From NCBI RefSeq assembly GCF_963576675.1, contig NC_088917.1:32208501-32272500 (forward strand): a stretch of DNA of 64,000 nt, read 5' to 3'. Shown piece after piece: positions 11,958 to 24,400 of the stretch. This stretch comes from Euphorbia lathyris. Its lineage: Eukaryota > Streptophyta > Magnoliopsida > Malpighiales > Euphorbiaceae. Numbering within the stretch: position 1 is the first letter of the stretch; each line of letters begins with the position of its first letter. Under the pieces are notes generated by a model, which was given only the letters and a program-made list of their open reading frames with translations, did not search any database and was not told the DNA's origin. A program made the position numbers and the translations under genes.

Positions 11958-14410
11958 TTACGAAAAGTATTTCTTGAGCCTATCCAGATTGGTAGGTTCG
12001 GAGAACTCCATGCCGTCCATGGTGGTAAGCTTCACCGCGCCTTTGCTCAGGATTTTCTTCACGAAGAATGGTCCTTCCCAGTTAGGTTTAAACTTGCCTC
12101 TGGGGTCGGTGTGCGTCACTCGGATCTGTTTCAGCATCAAGTCTCCCTCTTTGATAGGGCTGGCCTTGACCTTTTTGTTGAAGGCTCGGGCCATCCTTCT
12201 CTGATATAGCTGCACATGGTAAAGGGCTTCCATCCTTTTCTCGTCAACCAAAGCCAACTGCTCATATCGCTTCTTAACCCATTCCGTCTCGGGAATCTCT
12301 GCTTCCACTGCGATTCTCAACGATCGCTTTTCGATCTCAATCGGGAGGACTGCTTCTGTTCCGTATACCAAGGAGAATGGCGTTGCCCCAGTTGAGGTTC
12401 TAACTGTCGTGCGATAAGCCCATAACGCGAGTGGGAGCTGCTCATGCCAATTCCGATGTGATTCCACCGTTTTTATGAGAATTCTCTTAAGGTTCTTATT
12501 AGCTGCTTCTACTGCCCCATTAGCTTGTGGACGGTACGGAGAAGACCTGTGATGTTCAATGCCATATTCTCGGAAGAGACTTCTTACTTCCCCCTGAAAC
12601 TGGACCCCATTATCCGTAATCATGTGATGAGGCACTCCGAACCTGGTGATCAAGTGTTTCTCAATGAACTTTCTCATCTGCTTGGATCCCAATTTGCTAA
12701 ACGACTCTGCCTCTACCCATTTGGTGAGGTAATCGATGGCGACTGCAATAAACTTGTGCCCATTTGAAGCATTAGGCCTTACCTCCCCAATGATGTCAAT
12801 GCCCCAGGTCGCAAATGGCCAAATAGGTGCTAACACATGTAATTCCATGGTTGGAAGGTGACTACAATCTCCGTGGATTTGACAATCGTGGCATTTCTTT
12901 GCATATTCATTACAATCTCTTTCCATAGTGAGCCAATAGAAGCCTTGCCTGATGATTTTCTTTGCTAACGCCGCTCCTCCCATGTGGGCCCCGCAAATTC
13001 CTGAGTGTACCGATTCCATTGCCTCGCGGGCTTCTCCCGCATCCAAGCACCTTAGTTGTAATCCATCGATGTGCCTTTTGTAAAGCAAGTCGTTGTGGAT
13101 GACGAACTGCTAAGCTAACCTCCTAATCACGGCCTGATCCCTAAGTTCCGATTCCGCCGGGTATGTTCCACTCTTCATGAAGTTTACGATATCGAAATAC
13201 CACGGCTTTTCATCTGCCCCTAATAGCATCACGTCTTTGTAGCATGGTTTGTGAGATCTCCTCAATACCAACGGCTTCGAGGTAAGGTTTCGGGGATTAT
13301 CCCAAACTGACACCAAAGTGGCCAAAGCATCCGCTGCCTGGTTCTGTGCTCGAGGGATATGATGAAAACGACATTCCTGGAATCTTTGTGCCAAACCATC
13401 TAGCTGGTCTAGGTATGGACGTAGACTTTCTTCCTTCACTTCCCAGTTTCCTTGTGCTTGTTCGATGATCAGCTTTGAGTCGCCCCAAATTTCAACATAT
13501 GATGCCCTTAGTGCTGCTAGTGATTCCAACCCATAGATGCATGCTTCGTATTCGGCCATATTGTTGGTGAGAGGGAAGGATAACTTCTTTGCCATTGGGA
13601 TTCTTTCTCCTTCCGGTGAGGTAAGTAGTACTCCTACTCCGGCTCCATTCGAATTAACTGCTCCATCGAAGAACATTTTCCACGGTATAACTTCTATTGC
13701 GTTCAAGTGTTCATCGGGGAAATCATAGCTTATCTCTTCCTCTTCTGTATTCAGAGGTTGGTTGGCCAAAAACTCTGCCACGGCCCTCCCTTTGATAACC
13801 TTCTTCGTTACATATTCAATGTCAAACTCGGATAAAAGTAGTAACCATCGGGCTAGTTTCCCTGTCAAAGACGGAGTTCGGTACAGATACTTCACGGGGT
13901 CCATCCGAGAAATAATGATCACTTTATATGATTGAAAATAGTGCCGTAGTTTCTTTGTTAGCCATACTACTGCCACGCATGTCTTTTCGATCATGTTGTT
14001 CCTGAGCTCGTACTCCAAGAACTTCTTACTCAGATAATACACCGCGTGCTCCACACCGGTGTCTCCCTCTTGGGCCAGCATTGCCCCAATAGATCGCTCT
14101 TCGATCGCTACGTAGCGGAGAAGCGGTTTTCCTAGTTTAGGCGGTCTCAGCACTGGCGGATTAGACAAGTAATTCCGGACGCTCTCCAAAGCTTGCTGAC
14201 ATTTATCATTCCAGATTGTGGGTTGGTCCTTCCTTAATAACTTAAAGATTGGCTCGCAGATAGCGGTGAGTCTCGCTATGAACCGACTGATATACTGAAC
14301 CTGCCCCAGAAACCCTCTCACTTCTTTCTCATTCTTTGGTGCTGGCATTTCTCGTATGGCCTTCACTTTGTCGGGATCTACCTCAATTCCCTTGTTTCCG
14401 ATTATATAGC
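11958..14410 (-). pseudogene. Tat-A pol 3' part: end of RT, degenerate RNase H, second RNase H, integrase
   Basis: The frame runs from 14410 (residues IGNKGIEVDPDKVKAI, RT thumb) to a stop at 11958. The first RNase H has lost the usual catalytic YTDAS-like start (LRYVAIEERSIGAML). The second RNase H keeps all expected acidic positions: MFFDGAV, NMAEYEA, IWGDSKL and QAADALA. The integrase shows CHDCQIHG of the zinc motif, WGIDIIGE, MITDNGVQF and GAVEAANKN (D, D, E). One in-frame TAG at 13110-13112 separates the RNase H part from the integrase. The piece is cut off from the rest of pol (33682 onward) by Tat-B. It is about 95% identical by eye to the Tat-B integrase. Confidence 0.9.
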
Positions 14411-14821
14411 TGTAGACACCGAGTCGGAGGACCTGTGATGAAAACCTGAAAACAAGACGGTCGAAGCGATTGATTCCGGAAGTTTTGAAAAATATATAAA
14501 GAATAATAAGCGGAGGAAAATTAACGGCACGACGCGGGCGCGCAACGGCATCCCGCACGCGGACGACGATGGTCAAACGCCCGCTCGACGGCTCGAGACG
14601 TGCGCGCGGCGTCCGTCGGATGCACTGCGAGTGGCACGCTCTCGATGTCCGAGCAATGCCTGGGACCGCTGGCGGTGCGCGCCCTCGTGGGCTGTTGAGC
14701 GCACGTGCCTGGCAGCGTGGGGCGCGCGTTCGGCGGCCGCGACGTGCGAGCGTCTGGCTGTGTGGAACGCGCGCTCGGCGACCACGGAGTGCACGCGTCC
14801 GACAGCGCGGGGCATGCCTCG

Positions 14822-15060
14822 AGGGTCGCCCAACGCGTCGGGCGGACGCCCGACGAGGATTGGGCGCGGGCGCCCAACCTCGCGTTGGGCGCTCGCCCAA
14901 CGCCGTTGGGCGATCGCCCAACATTGTTGGGCGGCCGTCCAACTCATGTTGGGCGGCCGCCCAACAAGGTTGGGCGGTAGCCCAACACTAGGTTGGGCGG
15001 CCGCCCAACCACAATGGGCGACGCCCAAATTTTTTTGGGCGTCGCCCATTGTTCCGGGAT
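14822..15060. repeat. Array of GC-rich palindromes in the Tat-B 5' LTR (about 9-10 units)
   Basis: Units fit GTTGGGCG-NN-CGCCCAAC with centres GC, AT and CT, plus the variant GGGCGACGCCC repeated at the promoter-proximal end. The array stops about 10 bases before the TATA box region. Confidence 0.85.
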
Positions 15061-15069
15061 CCGCTTCCC

Positions 15070-15077
15070 TATATAAG
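15070..15077 (+). promoter_or_regulatory. TATA box of the Tat-B 5' LTR
   Basis: TATATAAG is followed by GGCACGGATCCC. Transcription should start about 25-35 bases further on, defining the start of R. Confidence 0.75.
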
Positions 15078-15777
15078 GGCACGGATCCCAAGGTGAAAGA
15101 GGAGGGCTTTTTTGGAAGAGGGAGGCTTTTAGGAGGGGATTTTTGGATAAACTTTCTCACTCTAAACATTTTTAGAGAGAGAGTGAATTTTTTGAGAAAA
15201 ATATTTTTTTTCTCAAAAATTCCAAATTTCCTAAGTTCAATTTTTTACTAAATTTTCATTAAAAAACGGGAGCTCGCGGTTCGTGGAATCAATCGGCTTC
15301 GACTGTCAGATACCGAATTAAAGGTATTATCCGAGGACTAGACTCTTTATTTTTCTCTCCTTCTATTTATTTTTTTATGCTATAGTTCTTATTCCTTTAG
15401 TTATTTATTTATTTTGTCACGTTTTATTTAGTTAGCGTATTTATTTAATTTTCGTTTCGTGTTAAATAAAATTCGGTTTTGTTTTAAAATAAAAACCTCG
15501 TTTTGGATATCCCAATATGAACCGTGATCCGATAAAAAGGTAGTTCGGGTATCGAAAATGTTGTAATTATAAGTTTTCTTTTTTAATTTAAAAGAGGTTT
15601 CCAAATAACGTTTTAAAATAAAAACATCGTTTTAGGAACTTCCGTTTTCGACTATGATCCATCTTTGGTAGTTCGGAAGTCCAAAACGATTGAATTAGAT
15701 TTAATTTAAAGCTTTTGAATAAATCTGGAAAATATTGGAGTGCTGCTGTAATTTGTCAATTCTGTCACTAAATGCTG

Positions 15778-15804
15778 TTTACCGACGGATTTTCCGTCGG
15801 TAAA
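15778..15804 (+). other. Perfect hairpin in the transcribed part of the Tat-B LTR
   Basis: Arms TTTACCGACGGA and TCCGTCGGTAAA are separated by TTT. The 3' LTR copy is near 32010; Tat-A carries a near-perfect version at about 6060-6083 and a mutated one at about 42262. Confidence 0.8.
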
Positions 15805-15988
15805 TCTGCCAATATGTAAAAAATGTCATTTCGGTCCCTTTTTCTTAACTTTTAGACTTTTAATCCTTAGTATATATATATATATATAATTATGTGATGT
15901 ATGTTTTCCAAATTATTTTAGAACTTTAGTACATATATTTATTTTAGAATATTTGTATATCTTCTTTTATCCCATTTTACAATATAAG

Positions 15989-16067
<79 letters not shown>

Positions 16068-16661
16068 TTACTTTGTGTTAATTTAGGCTACGTTTTAAAT
16101 GTTAATTATTTGGTATTTTTGGGAAATAATTAATATATATTAGTATATGATATTTTTAGTATTTAATGTGTATATATATAGTTTTGGGAATAGTTGAGTT
16201 ATTTTAATGATTATTGAGTGTAAATCATTTTTTATAAATATTATTTTCTTAGTTATAAGATTCATTTACTACTTTCACATTTTCAAAGTATAAGTATATA
16301 GTACTTATTATTTTCATATACATATAGTTCATTTTGTATTAGCTTTTATTCTCATATCCTATTTTTGATTTTAAATGTATATATGTATGCATAAATTACT
16401 TCCTTTATTCTTTTTTGCCTAATCTTATGCCCATATTTCAAGTGGGCTTTGTTTGAGTATTGATGGTGGTTTAAATGGGTTGTTAACATAATTAAAATAA
16501 TTAGACAGTCCATTAAATAAGTGGGTAAAATAAATCACAAAAAGAGAGTTTTTCAATTAAATTATTTAAACTAATGAGTTTTTTTGTAGATTTCTAAGGT
16601 AAATAAATAGGGTCATTCTTGTTAATATTTCAAATCATCTTCAAAACACCACGTTTTAAAA

Positions 16662-16919
16662 CCTTAATCCGTTCCGAAGGCGGATTAAAGGATCATTGTA
16701 ATTAAAATCGTTTTCGTTGTAAACAAGGAGTTTTGAATCGTTTTCTTAAATGATTTGTACAAAGTAAAATAGACTTGTATGCTTAGCCATGTTTTCTCAT
16801 TAAAGGTTTTTATCTCAAACGTTTTCAAATACTCGAGTCGTTCCAACGGCGATTCGAGTGAACTTCATCAAACGGGGTTTTAAAACGCACCCTAATCGTT
16901 CCAACGGCGATTAAGGTGC
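16662..16919 (+). other. Three consecutive hairpins with a shared 9-nt loop in the Tat-B U5/leader
   Basis: H1 (16662-16691) has arms CCTTAATCCG and CGGATTAAAGG around TTCCGAAGG. H2 (16831-16859) has arms ACTCGAGTCG and CGATTCGAGT around TTCCAACGG. H3 (16887-16919) has arms GCACCCTAATCG and CGATTAAGGTGC around TTCCAACGG. The stems differ in sequence while the loop is kept. Tat-A has the corresponding trio at about 41124-41380 and 4950-5215. Confidence 0.75.
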
Positions 16920-17486
16920 GAACCATGTAAATAAATCCGTTTTGGGGAAATAAGTTAGTGTAGAATAAACACACGACATAATATTTAATACGGTTGTAAA
17001 TAAATCACTTCTTTTCCCCCCCTCTCTGTGTATGTATAAACATAAATGGGTGATTCTTTACTGATGTGGCTTTTCAATAATATATGCTCAAAATGGTTTC
17101 TAAAAAGAGAAAGAAAAGGGTTTCAAATGAATTTTAAACTTAAAGAAGTATACGATTAGTCCTTTATCGCCTAACATGCTGAGTAGGAGGCCGGTGGTTC
17201 ATAACCGGGCGATGTCGGGGTGCCTAGTAGCCTTTCTCCGAAAAGGAGCTAGCCTTCTCGGCTCGTACCTAAGTTTCCCGAACCCACACCGGTCTCCCGC
17301 AAGGGATCGGTGTTCATTTTCCCATTCGTGGGTGGCGACTCTTCCATATCTCCGAGCTCCGGTCCTGCCGAGCAGCTTGATTCCACGATTGGTTGCTTTC
17401 GACGCCAATCACCGCTTACGTCGCCATGAGGTTGTCCACCCCCCGGTCTGCCCGGGAGATTAGGCCACGGCACCTCGTCTAACAAG

Positions 17487-17504
17487 TGGCGACTCTGCTG
17501 GGGA
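17487..17504 (+). other. Tat-B primer binding site
   Basis: TGGCGACTCTGCTGGGGA lies two bases after the 5' LTR end. Related Tat/Ogre elements use a tRNA-Arg primer with a site of this kind; the tRNA assignment was not checked. The identical 18-mer occurs in Tat-A. Confidence 0.85.
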
Positions 17505-19423
17505 AGCGAGAAATTTGATTCCAGAAGGCGTGTATTAAGCCCTTAACGGGGACGGATCGTTTTACTTCTTTTCGTATGCACTCATATGCATTATTGCAAA
17601 CCCTTTGGGTAATTTCCGCGAAACCTCTAGCGAGAGTCCATTCGTCGCTCGAAAGAGGCTAGCGTAAGTTCCCCCTTATAGTAAGGCGCCAGAGGGTCCC
17701 CATCCATTCGTTAGGGGCGAATCTGTGCGGTCCTGTGAGGTCCCGCGGTCAGCCGTGTCAGCATATAGTAGCATTAGAAGTTTCCATAGGATTACCCGTT
17801 ACTATTTTTGATGTGATAAATGAATCAGTTCGTGTTTTCAAACCGCCATGATACGTGTCTAATCCTAAGTTATGTAAAGAAAATGAGATGATGCGTTAAT
17901 ATATACTCATGAATCGACATACTAATTACCCTAAAACATCAAAACGATTTGAACTAAAGACGACTTAGTCATCTCATATGAATGAACATGTGCGACCCGC
18001 CTTGTCCCTTTCGGTGTCCCGATGAAGGCACGTGTTCAGGAAATACGCTATGACGTAAGCACGTATTAGTATGAATCGGTTCGGTGTTAAGGATAGTTAT
18101 ATTTCGATACAAAAGACTACATTAACGGTAGCCGTTATTCACGTTCTTTAGATAAATTGGGATAAAACGAGATCACGACGAAACGAAAACGAAGAACATT
18201 TCTGTTTCGAACGACCTTGTTGTAACGTGAAAAGTTTCGCACAAGTAGCCCGTCCCTTCCGAATAAAAGACGAGCTTTTACGTTATGCCTTGTGTCATTC
18301 TTAAGAGAAATGGACGTGTCCGCAAAAGGTGACTAAGAAAATAAAAAGACAAAAATGAACTAAACGACCAAAATCATTCCAAATCTACGATATATGTTAA
18401 TCCCGCGAGTAGTTAAAGAAAATAAACCAATGCCGTTGAATACGTGCCTCGAACGAGAGTATACTCCGTTTAAAATCTCGAAGCCGAATTAAGCCAAACC
18501 ATATAATTGCGCCATATGGACGAGACTGCGGGTTTTGACTAACGACTCGATCATTTCGACCGTTACCAAAACTGCAAGAAATATGGCCCGATATACGTGT
18601 TTGCTTAAATTCGCGCCTAAAGGAAAGAAAACGGTGATATCCTCGCTTCGAACAAACACGCGATTCAACGAAACGTTGATTTTCTATAACCACACTGAGA
18701 TGATATATCCCGTGGATTGGGAGGAACAAAGAGTTGTAATTAGCCGAAAGATTATCGTGCGCTCAAAATAAGACTCGCCATCTTTTCACGTAGCAAAATG
18801 AGCAAACGAATCCTCGACGCTAAGAACAAACACGTTAGGCGATGAGTCCGTTCCCTAAAATAAAATCCAAAAGTGATTCCATCACTAAATAAACACGTGG
18901 TTACGTCTCTCGATAGATCCAAAAGATCCCGTTGTAATCCAAAATCGAGACACGAACCCACGCGAACAAAAGGGAACGAATCATTGATAATAACGAACGA
19001 TTGGACTAGAAGAATAACTCGTACCACGTCTAAAAACTGAGATGCGCTCAAAGGGAGTCAAAACCCGAATTAATGCGTCTCGCGAAAGGACAAAAGACGA
19101 GTTATTCCGAAAGGACAATCCGCTTGGTCGATTTCTTAGTCACCGAACGTGGATACGTCAAAACGAACTGTATTGTCTGATGGATGATTTAATTTCCCGC
19201 AATAATCGACGGCATCACGCGTCCCCTGGACCGCAATGTGAGCCAAAAACCAAAATCCTAGGAAAGAGACCTGGACCAACGAGTGTGTGGAGGAATAAGG
19301 GTGGAAGAGAGATGTTGTGATACGTGTAAATAGAACTAACGTTTGTTCTTCTTATCTTATAATCGCAAATAAATAAACGCACACACCACGAATCATGCAT
19401 ATAAAAATCATGCATACATACTA
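17505..19423 (+). other. Tat-B leader region between PBS and gag
   Basis: This is about 1.9 kb without a recognised domain. It matches the Tat-A leader (38625-40530) along its length. Two short sense ORFs (18535-18771, 78 codons; 19042-19320) are seen; the first has the same start and stop in Tat-A. A long structured leader with packaging signals is normal for such elements, and no function can be assigned to the ORFs. Confidence 0.6.
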
Positions 19424-21456
19424 ATGGATACCGTTCGCGCAGACGTCATCATTAAGCGATTGTGGTTTCGCGAGAGTAATCGGCTTGTCAGACAGTTTGA
19501 TCAGCAGCGAGTAGACAGTTCCAAATCAGTAATTGTGGCTTCTGAATCATCTTCATCCGAGTATACTCAGTCTTCCGTCAGTATGTCTGCAACCAACGAG
19601 AAGGTGGCTGAATTGGAGAATTCTGTGAACAATATCAATGATCAGCTGGCCGCAATCTTGGCCCAGCTAGCTGAGTTAGCACTGAAGGACAACAAGAGTG
19701 GTAGTAAATGTGCTGAGAATGAGGTAAACGATGGCCCTCGCTTTGGGAATGAGGAGGATTATCAGGATTATGTCCGAAAACAGTTAGAGAAGGAGAAAGC
19801 TAAGGAAGAGGAGTGGAGGCAACACATCACACAGGAAGTGCAGGACTTGCGTGGGGGAAGCTCCGGAAATCAGGACTTCTATAACTTGAAGAATTGTTTG
19901 TCGGCAACAGCTCTGCCTCTGAAATTTCGTCTCCCCGACATGAAAAAGTTCGATGGAACTGGAGATCCCACCGCTCACATGAATCAGTATGTTGCGGTAA
20001 TGAAGCACACGATCCTGACTGAGGATCAAGTCCTGGGGCTGTTTAACACCTACCTAGAGGGGGCTGCCCTCACATGGTTCCATGCATTGCCTATGGTGAC
20101 AAAGAAGGATTGGAAGGAATTAGCGAAGTCGTTCATCGCTCAGTATAGCTTTAACACCATGCTGGAAGTCACTTTGAAAGAGTTAGAGAGCACTAAGCAG
20201 CAGACAGGGGAATCCCTTTCAGATTTCGTGAAAAGATGGAGGGCTAAGGCCGCGGTCATGAAACAGAAGCCGCTTGAGCAGGATCAGATCCGAATGGTGG
20301 TTGGCAACACGTTGCCGTATATTAAGAATGAGTTGAGATATATGCCGTTCATAGATTTCAATCAGATGTATAGTTGTGCCTTGACTGTCGAAGGAGATGG
20401 GGAGCCGAAGAAAGCTTATACTAAGTGGAAGAAGTCTGGATATAGTGCCGGAGGGCCTAGCGCGAGTACAGAATCTGCGGCAGTGAAAGTGGTTGATCTT
20501 AATGCCATCGAAAAAAGGCGGTTCGCCAAGTTCGATCAGACATACGCAAAAGTTTTCGAACGGTTGCAGAAAAAGGGGTTGTTGAAAGCCCTCACTCATT
20601 ATAACAAGGCACCACCCGCTCCGCGATTCAGGCTAGAGGGTATTGTGAGTTCCACAGCAGTTATGGACATACGATTGAGAATTGTGAGAGGCTGAAACAC
20701 GAAATCCAAGATTTGATTGAGGAGAAGAAGATAGATGATCCTTCGTCAGCGAACCCTTCCGTTAGGCGCAATCCATTGCCTAATCATAGGGTGAGTATGA
20801 TCGGGATCGGTCTGACAGAAAGTGTAGTGATGGAACCCTTCGGGGAGGACAAGGAGGAGTTGTTGGACTCCGATGAGAAGAATAATGTGGGAAATGGTTT
20901 GTATGTGTCGGCTTTGGAAGAGGAGCCAACGGAAGGAGTGATGGATGATAGAACTGAAACTGAGGAGACCGAGGAAGTCTCATCTCGGAGGATCATGCCT
21001 GTGTTGAAATTGTTTAGTGGGGTAGAAGACCCCGAAGCTCATTTGTATGGATACGTGTGTGCTATGTTTGGAGAGCCATACAAAGTGGAAGAAGTCGCTC
21101 CATGGTTCCATCTTTCGCTGGTGGGCGAACCTCTGAAGTGGTTTCAATCATTACCTGACGCGACTAAGCATGATTGGTCACTGATGTCAAGCTTGTTTTT
21201 GATGAAGTATCGAAGAGACAAAATACGGGCAGGGGAATATAGCGCAATGCAAATTGGGCCTATCAAACGTCCGTTTCCGACTGTCAACAAGTATAATAAA
21301 GGGAAGGACCCCATGGAGCACTTGCATGTTTATCTGTCGGCTATGAGTCCTCTAGGTTTCAAAGAGGAGGAGATCACGAGCTTGTTTTGCAACTCATTGG
21401 CAGGAGATTCACTAGTGTGGTACATGTCTCTTCCAATGCACGTTAAAGCAGATTAG
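19424..21456 (+). pseudogene. Tat-B gag: capsid-like module 1, zinc knuckle region, capsid-like modules 2 and 3
   Basis: ATG at 19424 opens MDTVRADVIIKRLW. Capsid-like module 1 starts at MKKFDGTGDPTAHMNQ (about 19938) and contains AALTWFHALP, KKDWKELAKSFIAQY and SDFVKRWRAKA. A one-base deletion near 20620, relative to Tat-A, shifts the frame just before the CX2HX4HX4C knuckle. Module 2 (LKLFSGVEDPEAHLYGY, EPLKWFQSLP) and module 3 (VNKYNKGKDPMEHLHVY, SLVWYMSLP) follow in the second frame. A TAG at 21454-21456 (TGG in Tat-A) ends this part. Gag builds the particle; the repeated modules are described separately as a finding. Confidence 0.85.
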
Positions 21457-21462
21457 GCAAAA

Positions 21463-24400
21463 ATGACTAAGAGATTCATCAAGAAATACGCCGCACGGGA
21501 ATGTCCAGAGGAAATGCCTGCATTACCCGAAGATGAGACACCTGAAGCAGTAATAGCCATGTCTAAGTATAAGGGAGATGAGAACCCCATTGATCACATA
21601 AACCGTTTCCGTGCCTACATGTTTGACGCGGGACTCTACCGAAGTGAGTTAGTCCATCATTTTCCAAAGACACTCATAGGAGAAGCTTTGGTGTGGCACC
21701 GAATGCTCGCGGCAAAGACAAAAGGAGACTGGGGATCCCTCATGGAGGCCTTTGTGCAGAGGTATGAGAGGTACATTCCGTGGACAGGGTCGTTGGAAGA
21801 TTTAGAAAGAATCAGGCAATTCCCTGAGGAACCATTTGTGGATTACGCTAGAAGATGGAGGTTCAAGTATGCCTCGTGTCGGGTCACCTTGAGTGATCAA
21901 GAGCAACTCATGTGCATCCGGAAGGGTGCTATTCCACTCGTGGCTAGAAGAATGAATGGAGTGTTCCTCAAGGACTATGAAGAACTGATAGGCTGGGCTC
22001 GGTATGGATCGTCAGACCCTTCCTACATAAATCCGAATGTCCCTCACATAATGGATCTGATGGTCGTGGACGTTTGGGGAAGTTCCTCCGACGAGGAAGG
22101 TATCAATCAGAGAGTTCCGATCAACATCTGGGATGAGTCTGATGATGAGTCGGAAGTGGCTGTTAGCGCCGAAGGAAAGATTGTGCCAGGATTCGAAATC
22201 TTCAATGATGTTGCCGACTGGGGCAAAGGAAAGGCGAGCTGCTTTGTCGAGGAGATCATGATGTTGGATTTAAATGCCGAGGAGCAGGTCATCACCATCG
22301 AAGCGACTGCGGGAGCGGTGGACGAGCCCAGTACCTCCAAGGTTCATGAGGAGCCCGAGAACCCTGATGATGAAAATTGTATTACTGCTTTGTTTGAATC
22401 AGATGATGTAATCACCCATGCTATCAATGAAATGAATTCTGATTTTGCTTACTTGCTTGATGTCGATCATGATCATTCCATGCATTCTCATTCATATAAC
22501 ATGCCTACATTTGAAATCAATACGATAGAAATGTCAACTTTCAATCTTGGTACGGATGAAAATCCTAAATTTATACAAATTGCTCAAGAACTAACTATTG
22601 AAGAGAGAAAAGAATTTGAGAGAATAATTAAAAAATACGAAATTGTATTCGCTTGGACATACGAAGACATGCCTGGAATTGATCAATCAATCGTAACTCA
22701 CCGTATTCCAACATATCCCGAGGCGAGGCCCGTAAAGCAGAAGCTCCGACGTATGAGACCCGAATGGGCAGATAAGATCAGAGAGGAGGTGAAGAAGCAG
22801 TTAGAAGCAGGATTCATCGAAGTGATCGACTATCCCCCTTGGGTCGCAAATGTAGTGCCCATCGCAAAGAAGGACGGCAAAGTGAGGATGTGCGTGGATT
22901 ACAGAGATCTTAACAAGGCATGCCCCAAGGATGAGTTCGCATTGCCTCATATCGATGTATTGATCGACAGTGCAGCGTCAAGCGTCTTACACACGAATGT
23001 GGATGGTTTCATGGGCTACATGCAAGTTCAGATGGCCGAAAAGCACAAAGCGAAAACCTCGTTCACAACTGAGTGGGGGACATACTGCTACAGGGTAATG
23101 TCGTTTGGTTTGAAGAATGCCGGGGCAACTTACCAGCGAATGGCTACAGCGCTGTTCCATGATATGATACACAAGGAGGTGGAAGTTTATGTGGATGACA
23201 TGATGGTCAAATCAGAGACAAGAGAAGGGCATTTTGCCGCGCTCGAGAAGTTTTTGGCCCGAATTGCAGAATTCAAGCTAAGGTTAAACCCGAAGAAGTG
23301 CTTTTTCGGCGTCTCGTCGGGGAAAATCTTAGGCTATGTAATCGGAAATAAGGGAATTGAGGTGGATCCCGATAAAGTGAAGGCTATAAAGGAAATGCCG
23401 GCGCCGAGAAATGAGAAGGAAGTGAGAGGGTTTCTGGGGCAGGTTCAGTATATCAGTCGGTTCATAGCGAGACTCACCACAATCTGCGAGCCAATCTTTA
23501 AGTTATTAAGGAAAGACCAACCCACTATTTGGAATGATAAATGTCAGCAAGCGTTGGAGAGCATCCGGAGCTATTTGTCTAATCCGCCAGTGCTGAGACC
23601 GCCTAAACTAGGAAAGCCGCTTCTCCTCTATGTAGCAATTGAGGAGCGATCTATTGGGGCAATGTTGGCTCAAGAGGGAGACACCGGTGTGGAGCACGCG
23701 GTGTATTATTTGAGTAAGAAGTTCCTGGAGTACGAGCTCAAGTACAACATGATCGAAAAGACATGTGTGGCAGTGGTGTGGTTGACAAAGAAACTGCCGC
23801 ACTATTTCCAATCGTATAAAGTGATCATTATTTCTCGGATGGACCCCGTGAAGTATCTATACCGAACTCCATCCTTGATGGGGAAGTTAGCCAGATGGTT
23901 GTTGCTTTTATCCGAGTTTGACATTGAATATGTGACGAAGAAGGTTATCCAAGGAAGGGCCGTGGTAGAGTTTCTAGCTAACCAACCCCTGAATGCAGAA
24001 GAGGAAGAAGTAAGCTATGATTTCCCCGATGAGCACTTGAACGCAATCGAAGTTATACCATGGAAAATGTTCTTCGACGGAGCAGTTAATTCGAATGGAG
24101 CTGGAGTAGGAGTACTACTTACCTCGCCGGAAGGAGAAAGGATCCCGATGGCCAAGAAGTTATCCTTCCCTCTCACTAATAATATGGCCGAATATGAAGC
24201 GTGCATTTATGGTTTAGAGTCATTAGCGGCACTGGGAGCATCATATGTCGAAATTTGGGGTGATTCCAAGTTGATCATCGAACAGGCACAAGGAAACTGG
24301 GAAGTGAGAGAAGAAAGGCTACATCCATATCTAGATCAACTAGAAGGGTTGGCACAAAGATTCAAGGAATGTCGTTTCTATCATATTCCTCGAGCACAGA

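Larger units (their letters stand above)
14411..17484 (+). repeat. Tat-B 5' LTR
   Basis: This 3074-bp LTR begins TGTAGACACCGAGTCG and ends CTCGTCTAACA. It holds a CpG-rich U3 (14520-14820), the palindrome array (about 14822-15060), a TATA box (15070-15077), a perfect 12-bp-stem hairpin (15778-15804), a long (TA)n run at about 15994-16062, three same-loop hairpins (16662-16919) and a conserved CpG-rich final 300 bases. The 3' LTR is 315 bp shorter through a deletion just after the ATTATCCGAGGACTAG block, fewer palindromes and a shorter TA run. Confidence 0.95.

Noticed and set aside
13110..14942. 610-codon minus-strand ORF
   Set aside because: It is a chance fusion of Tat-A pol (13110-14410) with antisense LTR sequence of Tat-B (14411-14942); the junction is a transposon boundary with a target duplication.
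17176..17463. 95-codon ORF at the end of the Tat LTRs, with equivalents at 4383-4688, 33368-33655 and 40553-40858
   Set aside because: It is open in all four LTRs and also on the other strand, but this is the most conserved U5 block and it lies between hairpins and PBS; preservation is better explained by cis-acting function.
17487..17504. Possible tRNA fragment
   Set aside because: The match to a tRNA 3' end is the retrotransposon primer binding site; no cloverleaf sequence surrounds it.
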